Origin: Streptococcus castoreus DSM 17536
GTDB lineage: Bacteria > Bacillota > Bacilli > Lactobacillales > Streptococcaceae
Direction of reading: 5' to 3'
NCBI RefSeq assembly: GCF_000425025.1
Contig: NZ_AUKZ01000006.1
Location: 44,370 to 108,369, forward strand
DNA: 64,000 nt
The translations under genes were made by a program, and so were the position numbers. The notes under the pieces are model-generated. The model had not been told where the DNA came from. It made no database searches and saw only the letters and a program-made list of their open reading frames with translations. The first letter of the stretch is position 1, and each line of letters begins with the position of its first letter. This document shows positions 48,628 through 58,388 of this stretch, in pieces.

Positions 48628-48690
48628 GAGCACAAAAAACGCTCGTAAAAAACTTTTTTGAGCACGAAAAACGCTCATTAAAAACTTTTT
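48628..48690 (+). repeat. Tandem 32-bp repeat in rpsJ-rplC spacer
   Basis: Two adjacent copies of a unit that starts GAGCAC(A/G)AAAAACGCTC and ends in CTTTTT (48628-48659 and 48660-48690) occupy the spacer. Each unit can fold a small GAGC/GCTC hairpin followed by A and T tracts. Confidence 0.75.
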
Positions 48691-48722
48691 GAAATATTAT
48701 TAAGAAAAGGAAATATTTTCTC

Positions 48723-49349
48723 ATGACAAAAGGAATCTTAGGGAAAAAAGTGGGAATGACTCAAATCTTCACTGAAACTGGTGAATTTATCCCTGTTACT
48801 GTCATCGAAGCAACTCCAAACGTTGTGCTTCAAGTTAAAACTGTTGCAACAGACGGTTACGAAGCAGTTCAAGTTGGTTTTGATGACAAACGCGAAGTAT
48901 TGAGCAACAAACCTGCCAAAGGCCATGTAGCAAAAGCTAACACAGCTCCTAAGCGCTTCATTCGTGAATTCAAAAACATTGAAGGCTTAGAAGTAGGTTC
49001 AGAAATTACTGTTGATACATTCGCAGCTGGCGATGTTGTTGATGTAACGGGTACTTCAAAAGGTAAAGGTTTCCAAGGTGTTATCAAGCGCCATGGTCAA
49101 TCACGTGGTCCTATGGCTCACGGTTCTCGTTACCACCGTCGTCCAGGTTCAATGGGACCTGTTGCGCCAAACCGTGTTTTCAAAAACAAACACTTAGCAG
49201 GACGTATGGGTGGAAATCGTGTCACCATTCAGAACCTTGAAATTGTACAAGTTATTCCAGAAAAGAATGTTATCCTTATCAAAGGAAACGTACCAGGTGC
49301 TAAGAAATCTCTTATCACTATCAAATCAGCAGTTAAAGCTGCTAAGTAA
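48723..49349 (+). CDS. rplC: 50S ribosomal protein L3
   Basis: L3 starts assembly of the 50S subunit and reaches toward the peptidyl transferase centre. The loop [20 protein letters not shown] (about residues 118-137) is characteristic; it includes the glutamine that is methylated in many bacteria. Length 208 aa. A 105-base spacer with tandem repeats separates it from rpsJ. Confidence 0.97.
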   Translation: MTKGILGKKVGMTQIFTETGEFIPVTVIEATPNVVLQVKTVATDGYEAVQVGFDDKREVLSNKPAKGHVAKANTAPKRFIREFKNIEGLEVGSEITVDTFAAGDVVDVTGTSKGKGFQGVIKRHGQSRGPMAHGSRYHRRPGSMGPVAPNRVFKNKHLAGRMGGNRVTIQNLEIVQVIPEKNVILIKGNVPGAKKSLITIKSAVKAAK

Positions 49350-49372
49350 TAAGAAAGGAGAAAACAGTTAAA

Positions 49373-49996
49373 ATGGCAAACGTAAAACTATTTGACCAAA
49401 CTGGTAAAGAAGTTAGCTCAGTTGAATTGAGTGATGCTATCTTTGGCATTGAACCAAACGAATCAGTTGTCTTTGATGTTGTAATCAGCCAACGTGCTAG
49501 CCTTCGCCAAGGTACTCATGCGGTTAAAAATCGTTCAGCAGTATCAGGCGGCGGACGTAAACCATGGCGTCAAAAAGGGACTGGACGTGCACGTCAAGGT
49601 TCTATCCGTTCACCACAATGGCGTGGTGGTGGTGTTGTCTTTGGACCAACTCCACGTTCATACGGATACAAACTTCCACAAAAAGTTCGTCGCCTTGCTT
49701 TGAAATCAGTTTACTCAGCAAAAGTTGCTGAAGATAAATTTGTCGCTGTAGAAAGCCTTTCATTTGCAGCACCAAAAACTGCTGAATTTGCAAAAGTTCT
49801 CTCAGCCCTTAGTATTGATACAAAAGTACTTGTTCTTGTTGAAGAAGGAAATGAGTTCGCAGCACTTTCTGCACGTAACCTTCCAAACGTAACTGTTTCA
49901 ACTGCAACAACTGCAAGTGTTCTTGATATCGTAAACGCAGACAAACTTCTTGTAACTAAAGAAGCAATCTCTACAATTGAGGAGGTTCTTGCATAA
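49373..49996 (+). CDS. rplD: 50S ribosomal protein L4
   Basis: L4 lines the peptide exit tunnel with L22; in many bacteria it also represses its own operon. The tunnel loop is seen as [20 protein letters not shown] (about 60-79). Length 207 aa. Its stop overlaps the rplW ATG by one base (TAATG). Confidence 0.97.
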   Translation: MANVKLFDQTGKEVSSVELSDAIFGIEPNESVVFDVVISQRASLRQGTHAVKNRSAVSGGGRKPWRQKGTGRARQGSIRSPQWRGGGVVFGPTPRSYGYKLPQKVRRLALKSVYSAKVAEDKFVAVESLSFAAPKTAEFAKVLSALSIDTKVLVLVEEGNEFAALSARNLPNVTVSTATTASVLDIVNADKLLVTKEAISTIEEVLA

Positions 49997-50292
49997 TGAA
50001 TTTGTACGATGTAATCAAAAAGCCAGTTATCACTGAAAAGTCAATGATTGCTCTTGAAGCAGGGAAATACACTTTTGAAGTTGATACACGTGCACACAAA
50101 CTTTTGATCAAGCAAGCTGTGGAAGCTGCATTTGACGGAGTTAAAGTCGCAAGTGTAAACACTGTTAACCTTAAGCCAAAAGCAAAACGTGTTGGTCGTC
50201 ACACAGGTTTCACTAGCAAAACTAAAAAAGCTATTATCACTCTTACAGCTGATTCAAAAGCAATCGAGTTGTTCGCAGCTGAAGCTGAATAA
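49996..50292 (+). CDS. rplW: 50S ribosomal protein L23
   Basis: L23 surrounds the exit tunnel and docks trigger factor and the signal recognition particle. [16 protein letters not shown] opens the protein; the extended loop ([19 protein letters not shown]) is normal. Length 98 aa. Coupled to rplD. Confidence 0.97.
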   Translation: MNLYDVIKKPVITEKSMIALEAGKYTFEVDTRAHKLLIKQAVEAAFDGVKVASVNTVNLKPKAKRVGRHTGFTSKTKKAIITLTADSKAIELFAAEAE

Positions 50293-50309
50293 TCTAAGGA
50301 GGAAATAAC

Positions 50310-51143
50310 GTGGGTATTAAAGTTTATAAACCAACGACAAATGGCCGTCGTAACATGACTTCTTTGGATTTCGCGGAAATCACAACAAGCACACCTGAGA
50401 AATCATTGCTTGTTTCTCTTAAAAACAAAGCTGGTCGTAACAACAATGGTCGTATCACAGTTCGTCACCAAGGTGGTGGGCATAAACGCCATTACCGTTT
50501 GATCGACTTCAAACGTAACAAAGATGGCGTTGAAGCAGTTGTTAAAACAATCGAATACGATCCAAACCGTACTGCAAACATCGCACTTGTACACTACACT
50601 GACGGAGTTAAAGCTTACATCATTGCACCTAAAGGTCTTGAAGTAGGTCAACGTATTGTTTCTGGTCCAGATGCAGATATCAAAGTTGGTAATGCACTTC
50701 CATTAACCAATATCCCTGTTGGTACAGTTGTTCACAATATTGAGTTGAAACCTGGTAAAGGTGGGGAACTTGTTCGTGCAGCTGGAGCGTCTGCTCAAGT
50801 GCTTGGTCAAGAAGGTAAATATGTTCTTGTTCGTCTTCAATCAGGCGAAGTGCGTATGATTCTTGGTACTTGTCGTGCAACAATCGGTACAGTTGGTAAT
50901 GAACAACAATCGCTTGTTAACATTGGTAAAGCAGGACGTAACCGTTGGAAAGGTATCCGACCAACAGTTCGCGGTTCTGTAATGAACCCTAACGATCACC
51001 CACACGGTGGTGGTGAAGGTAAAGCACCAGTCGGACGTAAAGCGCCATCAACGCCATGGGGTAAACCAGCGCTTGGTCTTAAAACACGTAACAAAAAAGC
51101 TAAATCCGACAAACTTATTGTTCGTCGTCGTAATGAAAAATAA
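50310..51143 (+). CDS. rplB: 50S ribosomal protein L2
   Basis: L2 is needed for subunit joining and peptidyl transfer. Start is GTG 50310 after AAGGAGG. The signature [20 protein letters not shown] near residue 226 includes the conserved histidine. Length 277 aa. It is followed by an unusually long 139-base spacer before rpsS that contains AATAGC/GCTATT and other small stems. Confidence 0.97.
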   Translation: MGIKVYKPTTNGRRNMTSLDFAEITTSTPEKSLLVSLKNKAGRNNNGRITVRHQGGGHKRHYRLIDFKRNKDGVEAVVKTIEYDPNRTANIALVHYTDGVKAYIIAPKGLEVGQRIVSGPDADIKVGNALPLTNIPVGTVVHNIELKPGKGGELVRAAGASAQVLGQEGKYVLVRLQSGEVRMILGTCRATIGTVGNEQQSLVNIGKAGRNRWKGIRPTVRGSVMNPNDHPHGGGEGKAPVGRKAPSTPWGKPALGLKTRNKKAKSDKLIVRRRNEK

Positions 51144-51282
51144 TCGTCTGCAAGCTGATTAAAGCCTGCTAGATAATCGTTACAATAGCTTTGCTATTGA
51201 TTCCGCCAACTCGGTAGAGTTTGAGGCATGGCTCTTAATCTCAAGCCGCTGTGGTACATTATTTAAAGGAGAAAACTACAAA

Positions 51283-51561
51283 ATGGGACGTAGTCTTAAA
51301 AAAGGACCTTTCGTCGATGAGCATTTGATGAAAAAAGTTGAAGCTCAAGCAAACGACGAAAAGAAAAAAGTCATTAAAACTTGGTCACGTCGTTCAACGA
51401 TTTTCCCAAGTTTCATCGGATATACAATCGCAGTTTATGATGGACGTAAACATGTACCTGTTTACATCCAAGAAGACATGGTAGGTCACAAGCTTGGTGA
51501 ATTTGCACCAACTCGTACTTACAAAGGTCACGCAGCTGACGACAAGAAAACACGTCGTTAA
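51283..51561 (+). CDS. rpsS: 30S ribosomal protein S19
   Basis: S19 lies in the 30S head near the A-site finger. [18 protein letters not shown] and the signature [17 protein letters not shown] are intact. Length 92 aa. AAAGGAG precedes the ATG. The rplV gene follows 15 bases later. Confidence 0.97.
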
Positions 51562-51576
51562 TAGGAGGAGGACACA

Positions 51577-51921
51577 ATGGCAGAAATTACTTCAGCTAAA
51601 GCAATGGCTCGTACAGTGCGTGTTTCACCTCGTAAAACACGTTTAGTACTTGATCTTATCCGTGGTAAGAAAGTCGCTGACGCAATCGCAATCTTAAAAT
51701 TCACGCCAAACAAAGCAGCTCGTGTTATTGAGAAAACTCTTAACTCAGCTATTGCAAACGCAGAAAATAACTTTGGTTTGGAAAAAGCTAACTTGGTGGT
51801 ATCTGAAACATTCGCCAACGAAGGACCAACAATGAAACGTTTTCGTCCACGTGCGAAAGGTTCCGCTTCACCAATCAACAAACGTACAACTCACGTAACA
51901 GTGGTTGTATCAGAAAAATAA
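51577..51921 (+). CDS. rplV: 50S ribosomal protein L22
   Basis: L22 contacts all 23S rRNA domains, and its hairpin forms part of the exit tunnel where macrolides act. The hairpin region ([19 protein letters not shown], about 88-106) looks unaltered. Length 114 aa. GGAGGAG precedes the ATG. Confidence 0.97.
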   Translation: MAEITSAKAMARTVRVSPRKTRLVLDLIRGKKVADAIAILKFTPNKAARVIEKTLNSAIANAENNFGLEKANLVVSETFANEGPTMKRFRPRAKGSASPINKRTTHVTVVVSEK

Positions 51922-51933
51922 GGAGGTAAAATC

Positions 51934-52587
51934 GTGGGTCAAAAAGTACATCCAATTGGTATGCGTGTCGGTATCATCCGTGACTGGGATGCGAAATGGT
52001 ATGCTGAAAAAGAATACGCGGATTACCTTCATGAAGATCTTGCAATCCGTAAATTCATTAACAAAGAATTAGCAGAAGCTTCAGTTTCAACAATCGAAAT
52101 TGAACGTGCTGTAAACAAAGTTATTGTCTCACTTCACACTGCAAAGCCAGGTATGGTTATCGGTAAAGGTGGTGCAAATGTTGACGCCCTTCGTGCTCAA
52201 CTTAACAAATTAACCGGAAAACAAGTACATATTAACATTATCGAGATCAAGCAACCAGATCTTGATGCTCACCTTGTTGGTGAAAACATTGCTCGTCAAC
52301 TTGAGCAACGTGTTGCTTTCCGCCGCGCTCAAAAACAAGCAATCCAACGTACAATGCGTGCTGGAGCTAAAGGGATTAAAACTCAAGTTTCAGGTCGTTT
52401 GAACGGTGCTGATATCGCTCGTTCAGAGGGCTACTCAGAAGGAACTGTTCCTCTTCATACCCTTCGTGCAGATATTGACTACGCTTGGGAAGAAGCCGAC
52501 ACTACATACGGTAAACTTGGTGTTAAAGTTTGGATCTATCGTGGTGAAGTCCTTCCAGCTCGTAAAAACACTAAAGGAGGCAAATAA
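51934..52587 (+). CDS. rpsC: 30S ribosomal protein S3
   Basis: S3 forms the mRNA entry pore with helicase function. Start is GTG 51934 after AGGAGG. The KH domain motif [12 protein letters not shown] is at about residues 74-85. Length 217 aa. Four bases separate it from rplP. Confidence 0.97.
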
Positions 52588-52590
52588 CAA

Positions 52591-53004
52591 ATGTTAGTAC
52601 CTAAACGTGTTAAACACCGTCGTGAGTTCCGTGGGAAAATGCGTGGTGAAGCAAAAGGTGGAAAAACTGTAGATTTTGGTGAATTTGGTCTTCAAGCTAC
52701 AACAAGCTCATGGATTACTAACCGTCAAATCGAAGCTGCCCGTATCGCGATGACTCGCTATATGAAACGTGGTGGTAAAGTTTGGATTAAAATCTTCCCG
52801 CACAAATCTTACACAGCAAAAGCTATCGGGGTTCGTATGGGATCTGGTAAAGGGGCACCTGAAGGTTGGGTAGCGCCAGTTAAACGAGGTAAAGTGATGT
52901 TTGAAGTTGCCGGTGTTTCAGAAGAAATTGCTCGCGAAGCACTTCGTCTTGCTAGCCACAAATTACCAGTTAAATGTAAATTCGTAAAACGTGAAGCAGA
53001 ATAA
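52591..53004 (+). CDS. rplP: 50S ribosomal protein L16
   Basis: L16 sits by the A site and helps position t[22 protein letters not shown] and the signature [17 protein letters not shown] are intact. Length 137 aa. GGAGG of its ribosome site lies within the last codons of rpsC. Confidence 0.97.
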   Translation: MLVPKRVKHRREFRGKMRGEAKGGKTVDFGEFGLQATTSSWITNRQIEAARIAMTRYMKRGGKVWIKIFPHKSYTAKAIGVRMGSGKGAPEGWVAPVKRGKVMFEVAGVSEEIAREALRLASHKLPVKCKFVKREAE

Positions 53005-53013
53005 GGAGAAGAC

Positions 53014-53220
53014 ATGAAACTTGAAGAAATCAAAAAGTTTGTTGCTGAGCTTCGTGGCTTGTCTCAAGAAGAGCTTGCTAAAAAAGAAAACGACCTCAAA
53101 AAAGAACTTTTCGACCTTCGTTTTCAAGCTGCAGCAGGTCAACTTGATCAAACTGCTCGTTTGAACGAAGTGAAAAAACAAATTGCCCGTGTAAAAACGG
53201 TGCAATCTGAAATGAAATAA
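53014..53220 (+). CDS. rpmC: 50S ribosomal protein L29
   Basis: L29 lies at the tunnel exit next to L23. A two-helix protein with [18 protein letters not shown]; 68 aa. AAGGAG precedes the ATG. Confidence 0.96.
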   Translation: MKLEEIKKFVAELRGLSQEELAKKENDLKKELFDLRFQAAAGQLDQTARLNEVKKQIARVKTVQSEMK

Positions 53221-53247
53221 TAGATTGGGAAAGGAGAAATTCTAATA

Positions 53248-53508
53248 ATGGAACGTAATCAACGTAAAACCCTTGTTGGACGCGTAGTATCTGATAAGAT
53301 GGACAAAACAATCACTGTTGTAGTTGAAACAAAACGTAACCACCCAGTCTATGGTAAACGTATCAACTATTCTAAAAAATACAAAGCACATGATGAAAAG
53401 AACCTTGCTAAAGAAGGCGATATTGTTCGTATCATGGAAACTCGTCCACTATCGGCTACAAAACGTTTCCGTCTTGTAGAAGTGGTGGAAGAAGCTGTTA
53501 TTATCTAA
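53248..53508 (+). CDS. rpsQ: 30S ribosomal protein S17
   Basis: S17 is an early 16S rRNA-binding OB-fold protein. [19 protein letters not shown] and the C-terminal signature region ([20 protein letters not shown]) are clear. Length 86 aa. AAAGGAG precedes the ATG. Confidence 0.97.
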   Translation: MERNQRKTLVGRVVSDKMDKTITVVVETKRNHPVYGKRINYSKKYKAHDEKNLAKEGDIVRIMETRPLSATKRFRLVEVVEEAVII

Positions 53509-53532
53509 TCAAACTAAAAGGAGAAAATTGAA

Positions 53533-53901
53533 ATGATTCAACAAGAAACTCGCTTGAAAGTTGCTGATAATAGCGGTGCTCGTGAGATCTTGACTATCAA
53601 AGTTCTTGGTGGTTCAGGACGTAAATTCGCTAACATCGGTGACGTGATCGTTGCTTCTGTAAAACAAGCCACTCCTGGTGGAACGGTTAAAAAAGGTGAC
53701 GTGGTTAAAGCTGTTATCGTTCGTACAAAAACAGGTGCTCGTCGTCCAGATGGTTCATATATCAAATTTGATGACAATGCTGCTGTAATCATTCGTGATG
53801 ATAAAACACCTCGTGGAACTCGTATCTTTGGTCCTGTTGCACGCGAACTTCGTGAAGGTGGCTACATGAAGATTGTTTCACTTGCACCAGAAGTACTTTA
53901 A
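53533..53901 (+). CDS. rplN: 50S ribosomal protein L14
   Basis: L14 makes an intersubunit bridge with 16S r[22 protein letters not shown] and [20 protein letters not shown] are diagnostic. Length 122 aa, complete. Confidence 0.97.
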   Translation: MIQQETRLKVADNSGAREILTIKVLGGSGRKFANIGDVIVASVKQATPGGTVKKGDVVKAVIVRTKTGARRPDGSYIKFDDNAAVIIRDDKTPRGTRIFGPVARELREGGYMKIVSLAPEVL

Positions 53902-53919
53902 TTGTTAAAGATTAAACAA

Positions 53920-53960
53920 ACTAAGTCCCCTAGGATTACCTAGGGTGCCCATTAGGGCGT
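53920..53960 (+). other. Two adjacent hairpins in rplN-rplX spacer
   Basis: CCCTAGG-ATTA-CCTAGGG and GCCC-ATTA-GGGC form two consecutive stem-loops with the same ATTA loop. No T run follows, so they are not terminators and may control rplX translation or mRNA processing. Confidence 0.55.
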
Positions 53961-53985
53961 AAGAAAATAATAGGAGAAACCCAGA

Positions 53986-54291
53986 ATGTTTGTAAAAAAA
54001 GGCGACAAAGTTCGCGTAATTGCTGGTAAGGATAAAGGCACTGAAGCTGTAGTGCTTAAGGCGCTTCCAAAACTTAACAAGGTTGTTGTTGAAGGTGTTG
54101 GAATGATCAAAAAACACCAAAAACCAAATACCGAAAATCCTCAAGGTGCTATCATTGAAAAAGAAGCTCCAATCCATGTATCTAATGTTCAAGTATTGGA
54201 TAAAAATGGTGTAGCTGGACGTGTTGGTTATAAATTTGTTGACGGCAAAAAAGTACGTTACAGCAAAAAATCAGGCGAAGTGCTTGATTAA
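53986..54291 (+). CDS. rplX: 50S ribosomal protein L24
   Basis: L24 is an assembly initiator of the 50S subunit. The KOW motif [20 protein letters not shown] is at residues 4-23. Length 101 aa. AGGAGAAA precedes the ATG. Confidence 0.97.
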   Translation: MFVKKGDKVRVIAGKDKGTEAVVLKALPKLNKVVVEGVGMIKKHQKPNTENPQGAIIEKEAPIHVSNVQVLDKNGVAGRVGYKFVDGKKVRYSKKSGEVLD

Positions 54292-54314
54292 TCACGAAGG
54301 AAAGGAGAAGCATA

Positions 54315-54857
54315 ATGGCAAATCGTTTAAAAGAAAAATATACTAACGAAGTAATTCCTGTGTTGACAGAGAAATTCAATTACACATCAGTTATGGCCGT
54401 GCCAAAAGTTGAGAAAATCGTTCTTAACATGGGTGTTGGTGATGCGGTGTCAAACGCAAAAAACCTTGAGAAAGCAGCTGCTGAATTAGCGCTTATCTCA
54501 GGTCAAAAACCGCTTATTACTAAAGCTAAGAAATCAATCGCTGGCTTCCGTCTTCGTGAAGGTGTTGCGATCGGTGCGAAAGTTACCCTTCGTGGCGAAC
54601 GTATGTACGAATTCCTAGACAAATTGGTTAGCGTTTCACTTCCTCGTGTTCGTGACTTCCACGGTGTTCCAACAAAATCATTTGATGGACGTGGGAACTA
54701 CACTCTTGGCGTGAAAGAACAACTTATCTTCCCAGAAATCAACTTTGATGATGTTGATAAAGTGCGTGGTCTTGATATCGTAATCGTCACTACTGCAAAT
54801 ACTGACGAAGAATCACGTGAATTGCTTAAAGGCCTTGGAATGCCTTTTGCAAAATAA
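54315..54857 (+). CDS. rplE: 50S ribosomal protein L5
   Basis: L5 binds 5S rRNA and touches the P-site t[22 protein letters not shown] and the C-terminal [18 protein letters not shown] are diagnostic. Length 180 aa. AAAGGAGAAG precedes the ATG. Confidence 0.97.
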   Translation: MANRLKEKYTNEVIPVLTEKFNYTSVMAVPKVEKIVLNMGVGDAVSNAKNLEKAAAELALISGQKPLITKAKKSIAGFRLREGVAIGAKVTLRGERMYEFLDKLVSVSLPRVRDFHGVPTKSFDGRGNYTLGVKEQLIFPEINFDDVDKVRGLDIVIVTTANTDEESRELLKGLGMPFAK

Positions 54858-54872
54858 TAGGGGGTAAATAAA

Positions 54873-55058
54873 TTGGCTAAAAAATCTATGATTGCTAAGA
54901 ACAAACGTCCTGCAAAACACTCTACACAAGCTTATACTCGCTGTGAGAAATGTGGACGTCCACATTCCGTTTACCGCAAGTTTAAACTTTGCCGTGTTTG
55001 TTTCCGTGAATTGGCTTACAAAGGTCAAATTCCAGGTGTTGTTAAAGCTTCTTGGTAA
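54873..55058 (+). CDS. rpsN: 30S ribosomal protein S14, zinc-binding type
   Basis: A 61-aa S14 with two CXXC pairs (CEKCGRPH and LCRVCFRE) that bind zinc. Bacteria with AdcR or Zur often keep a second, zinc-free S14 elsewhere for use in zinc shortage; this is the zinc-dependent form. Start is TTG 54873 after AGGGGG. A 206-base structured spacer follows. Confidence 0.95.
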
Positions 55059-55264
55059 AAAAATGATACAAAGAGCGTAGTGGACAAAGTGAAAATAGCA
55101 AATCTGAGGAAGAACGCTTGCGTTTTAGGAGGATTTATCTTTTTTCACATAGCCCGCAGTTCGTGTTCAAATAAGCTCATTGGCTTAGTTGGACAACCTG
55201 CCCAGTCGGGCAATTAACTAGCAAGTGATTGATTCAAACTACTAGTAAGAGGAGAAAATATAAA
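55059..55264. other. Structured spacer between rpsN and rpsH
   Basis: A 206-base spacer inside the spc operon contains GATAC (55065) followed 18 bases later by AGTGAAAATAG (55088-55098), and a CGCTTGCG stem region. A related arrangement occurs on the opposite strand in the rpsH-rplF spacer. No gene is present. Confidence 0.5.
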
Positions 55265-55663
55265 ATGGTTATGACTGACCCAATTGCAGACTTTTTAACA
55301 CGCATTCGTAATGCTAATCAAGTGAAACATGAAGTGTTAGAAGTACCTGCATCAAACATCAAAAAAGGGATTGCAGAAATCCTTAAACGTGAAGGTTTTG
55401 TGAAAAACGTTGAAGTTATTGAAGATGACAAACAAGGAATCATTCGTGTTTTCCTTAAGTATGGTCAAAACGGTGAACGTGTTATTACTAATCTGAAGCG
55501 TATTTCAAAACCAGGTCTTCGCGTTTATGCTAAACGTGAAGCTATTCCTAAAGTTCTTAATGGTCTTGGAATTGCAATCATTTCAACTTCTGAAGGTCTT
55601 TTGACTGATAAAGAAGCACGCCAAAAAAATGTTGGCGGAGAAGTTATTGCTTACGTTTGGTAA
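55265..55663 (+). CDS. rpsH: 30S ribosomal protein S8
   Basis: S8 binds 16S rRNA helix 21; in E. coli it represses the spc operon. ATG 55265 gives 132 aa, the usual length, with [18 protein letters not shown] at the start and [20 protein letters not shown] at the signature. An in-frame upstream start at 55229 is within the spacer and is rejected. Confidence 0.96.
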   Translation: MVMTDPIADFLTRIRNANQVKHEVLEVPASNIKKGIAEILKREGFVKNVEVIEDDKQGIIRVFLKYGQNGERVITNLKRISKPGLRVYAKREAIPKVLNGLGIAIISTSEGLLTDKEARQKNVGGEVIAYVW

Positions 55664-56016
55664 TGTCATGATACAAAAGCCGTAACGAATAATCTAAAAT
55701 TCGAGAACGCATGCCGTTTACTTGTAAACAAGAGCATTTATCTATTTCAGATGCCCGTTCGTCGGCTGTGTTCAAATCATAGTTGAACAATCATGCTTAC
55801 CTTAACCAATTGAACACGGGCGAAAGTCTGTGTGAAAAAGACAAACTTCTAGTGCTCTGTCAGTTTTTTGTTTGCGACTGACAGCCTGTAAAACACCACT
55901 GGAGTTTTACACTCGTCAAGTTTTCTATTTTCACTATGGCGTTTACCGCCCTTAGTATCTTGGTTACCCGTGAAAACTAGTCGCACAGCGGCTTGATAAT
56001 CTAACAGGAGAAAAAT
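55664..56016. other. Long hairpin-rich spacer between rpsH and rplF
   Basis: This 353-base gap in the spc operon has no gene but several stems: CTGTCAGT/ACTGACAG (about 55857-55887), GTAAAAC/GTTTTAC (about 55890-55912), GGCG/CGCC and a longer GTGTTCAA/TTGAACAC pairing. A GATAC...AGTGAAAATAG pair lies on the minus strand (55925-55959), matching the rpsN-rpsH spacer. It may be an inserted repeat or an RNA element. Confidence 0.55.
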
Positions 56017-56553
56017 ATGTCACGTATTGGTAATAAAGTTATTATTTTGCCAGCAGGTGTTGAAATCATTAATAATGACAACGTTGTTACTGTAAAAGGA
56101 CCTAAAGGCGAACTCACTCGTGAGTTCAACAAAAACATTGAAATCAAAGTTGAAGGGACTGAGATTACTCTTGTACGTCCTAACGACTCAAAAGAAATGA
56201 AAACAATCCATGGAACAACTCGTGCGAACTTGAACAACATGGTTGTTGGTGTTTCTGAAGGTTTCAAAAAAGATCTTGAAATGAAAGGTGTCGGTTATCG
56301 TGCTCAACTTCAAGGTACGAAACTAGTCCTTTCAGTAGGTAAATCTCACCAGGATGAAGTTGAAGCTCCAGAAGGAATTACGTTCACTGTTGCTAACCCA
56401 ACTTCAATCTCAGTTGAAGGAATCAACAAAGAAGTTGTTGGTCAAACGGCTGCTTACATCCGTAGCTTACGTTCGCCAGAACCTTACAAAGGTAAAGGTA
56501 TCCGCTACGTTGGTGAGTATGTGCGCCTTAAAGAAGGTAAAACTGGTAAATAA
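56017..56553 (+). CDS. rplF: 50S ribosomal protein L6
   Basis: L6 lies near the factor-binding centre of the 50S subunit. [17 protein letters not shown] and the C-terminal signature [19 protein letters not shown] are intact. Length 178 aa. CAGGAG precedes the ATG. Confidence 0.97.
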   Translation: MSRIGNKVIILPAGVEIINNDNVVTVKGPKGELTREFNKNIEIKVEGTEITLVRPNDSKEMKTIHGTTRANLNNMVVGVSEGFKKDLEMKGVGYRAQLQGTKLVLSVGKSHQDEVEAPEGITFTVANPTSISVEGINKEVVGQTAAYIRSLRSPEPYKGKGIRYVGEYVRLKEGKTGK

Positions 56554-56563
56554 TGTTCTTAGT

Positions 56564-56622
56564 CGGGCATGGTTTAAGGTTTTTATACCATGTCTGGTGA
56601 GTTCAATGGACAATTTGTCCAA
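56564..56622 (+). other. Two hairpins in rplF-rplR spacer
   Basis: CGGGCATGGT pairs with ACCATGTCTGG (one or two G-U), and TGGACA pairs with TGTCCA around AATT. They lie just before the rplR ribosome site and may affect its translation. Confidence 0.45.
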
Positions 56623-56652
56623 TAGTCAAACTTAAATTAAGAGGTGAAAATT

Positions 56653-57009
56653 GTGATTTCGAAACCAGATAAAAACAAAGTCCGCCAAAAACGCCATCGT
56701 CGTGTCCGCGGTAAACTCTCTGGAACTGCAGAACGCCCACGTTTGAACGTATTCCGTTCTAATACAGGCATCTACGCTCAAGTTATTGATGACGTAGCGG
56801 GTGTAACGCTCGCAAGTGCATCAACTCTTGACAAAGAAGTTTCTAAAGGAAGTAAAACTGAACAAGCCGTTGTAGTCGGCAAACTTGTTGCTGAACGTGC
56901 AGTGGCTAAAGGTATTTCTGAAGTGGTGTTTGACCGCGGTGGATATCTCTATCACGGCCGTGTTAAAGCTTTAGCTGATGCAGCTCGTGAAAACGGATTG
57001 AAATTCTAA
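56653..57009 (+). CDS. rplR: 50S ribosomal protein L18
   Basis: L18 attaches 5S rRNA to the large subunit. GTG 56653 gives the usual 118 aa; an in-frame GTG at 56644 overlaps the GAGGTG ribosome site and is rejected. [19 protein letters not shown] at the start and [20 protein letters not shown] at the end are typical. Confidence 0.95.
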   Translation: MISKPDKNKVRQKRHRRVRGKLSGTAERPRLNVFRSNTGIYAQVIDDVAGVTLASASTLDKEVSKGSKTEQAVVVGKLVAERAVAKGISEVVFDRGGYLYHGRVKALADAARENGLKF

Positions 57010-57027
57010 TAGGGAGGACACAAAATA

Positions 57028-57522
57028 ATGGCATTTAAAGATAATGCAGTTGAACTTGAAGAACGCGTTGTTGCGATTAACCGCGTTACAAAAGTTGTTA
57101 AAGGTGGACGTCGTCTTCGTTTTGCAGCTCTTGTAGTTGTTGGTGATGGAAATGGTCGTGTTGGATTTGGTACTGGTAAAGCTCAGGAAGTACCAGAAGC
57201 AATCCGTAAAGCAGTTGAAGCTGCTAAGAAAAACATGATTGAAGTACCAATGGTTGGCACAACAATTCCTCACGAAGTATTTACTAACTTTGGTGGAGCT
57301 AAAGTATTATTGAAACCAGCTGTAGAAGGTTCTGGAGTTGCTGCTGGTGGTGCAGTTCGTGCCGTCATCGAATTAGCAGGTATTGCTGATATTACTTCAA
57401 AATCTCTTGGTTCAAATACTCCAATCAACATTGTTCGTGCAACTGTTGAAGGATTGAAACAACTTAAACGTGCAGAAGAAGTTGCCGCACTTCGCGGCAT
57501 CTCAGTTTCTGACTTAGCATAA
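57028..57522 (+). CDS. rpsE: 30S ribosomal protein S5
   Basis: S5 lies at the mRNA entry channel and influences decoding accuracy. [20 protein letters not shown] and [20 protein letters not shown] are diagnostic; the loop associated with spectinomycin resistance appears unaltered. Length 164 aa. Confidence 0.97.
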
Positions 57523-57536
57523 GAAAGGGGATCATC

Positions 57537-57719
57537 ATGGCTCAAATTAAAATTACTTTGACTAAGTCTCCAATCGGACGTAAGCCAGAACAACGTAAAA
57601 CGGTTGTTGCTCTTGGACTTGGTAAATTAAACTCTTCAGTCATTAAAGAAGATAACGCTGCTATCCGTGGTATGGTTACAGCTATCTCTCACTTAGTTAC
57701 AGTTGAAGACGTTAAATAA
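57537..57719 (+). CDS. rpmD: 50S ribosomal protein L30
   Basis: A 60-aa protein starting [20 protein letters not shown], of the short bacterial L30 type. It binds 23S rRNA. AAAGGGG precedes the ATG. A 212-base structured spacer follows. Confidence 0.96.
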
Positions 57720-57931
57720 GTTATATGCATGAAATCTTTGATTTCATAGATTAACACAGGCACAGAACCGACTCTTGTGAATTGCTTTTTAGGCAATAAA
57801 CAGTGGTCGGTTAGTGCGTATCTGCATTAGGTTATTCTTGATAACTTAATATTATTAATGTATAGGCGAGTTTCTATGGGGAGTCCTTTCTCCTCATAGA
57901 GGCGCTAGCATTTTACAAAAAAGGAGAAAAA
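57720..57931. other. Structured spacer between rpmD and rplO
   Basis: Stems seen are TGAAATC-TTT-GATTTCA (near 57729), a GCAAT-type stem near 57781 and TCTATGGGGAG/CTCCTCATAGA (near 57872-57900). The spacer is long for this operon position and could act as an rplO leader. Confidence 0.5.
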
Positions 57932-58372
57932 ATGAAACTTCATGAATTAAAAGCTGCTGAAGGTTCTCGTAAAGTACGCAACCGTGTTGGACGTGGAACA
58001 TCATCAGGCAATGGTAAAACATCTGGTCGTGGTCAAAAAGGTCAAAAATCTCGTAGTGGTGGTGGCGTACGTCTAGGTTTTGAAGGTGGACAAACACCAT
58101 TGTTCCGCCGTATTCCAAAACGTGGATTTACAAATATCAACACTAAGGAATATGCGCTTGTTAATCTTGAACAACTAAACATCTTTGAAGATGGCGCTGA
58201 AGTGACACCAGTTGTTCTTAAAGAAGCTGGAATTGTTCGTGCCGAAAAATCAGGTGTGAAAGTTCTTGGTAACGGTGAATTGACTAAAAAGTTGACTGTA
58301 AAAGCAGCTAAATTCTCAAAATCTGCTGAAGCAGCTATTATTGCTAAAGGTGGTTCAATCGAAGTCATCTAA
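57932..58372 (+). CDS. rplO: 50S ribosomal protein L15
   Basis: L15 is a late-assembly 23S rRNA-binding protein with a basic, glycine-rich N-terminus ([20 protein letters not shown]). Length 146 aa. AAGGAGAAA precedes the ATG. secY starts 16 bases after its stop. Confidence 0.97.
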   Translation: MKLHELKAAEGSRKVRNRVGRGTSSGNGKTSGRGQKGQKSRSGGGVRLGFEGGQTPLFRRIPKRGFTNINTKEYALVNLEQLNIFEDGAEVTPVVLKEAGIVRAEKSGVKVLGNGELTKKLTVKAAKFSKSAEAAIIAKGGSIEVI

Positions 58373-58388
58373 TGAGGGGATACTCATT

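Noticed and set aside
48273..48665. 130-codon minus-strand frame opposite rpsJ
   Set aside because: Antisense shadow of a highly expressed ribosomal gene; composition (many Cys, Phe, Asn) is unlike a real protein.
51558..51881. 107-codon minus-strand frame opposite rplV
   Set aside because: Antisense shadow produced by biased codon use in rplV.
55664..56016. tRNA or other known stable RNA in the rpsH-rplF spacer
   Set aside because: No cloverleaf, no CCA end and no known RNA signature could be found among the hairpins.
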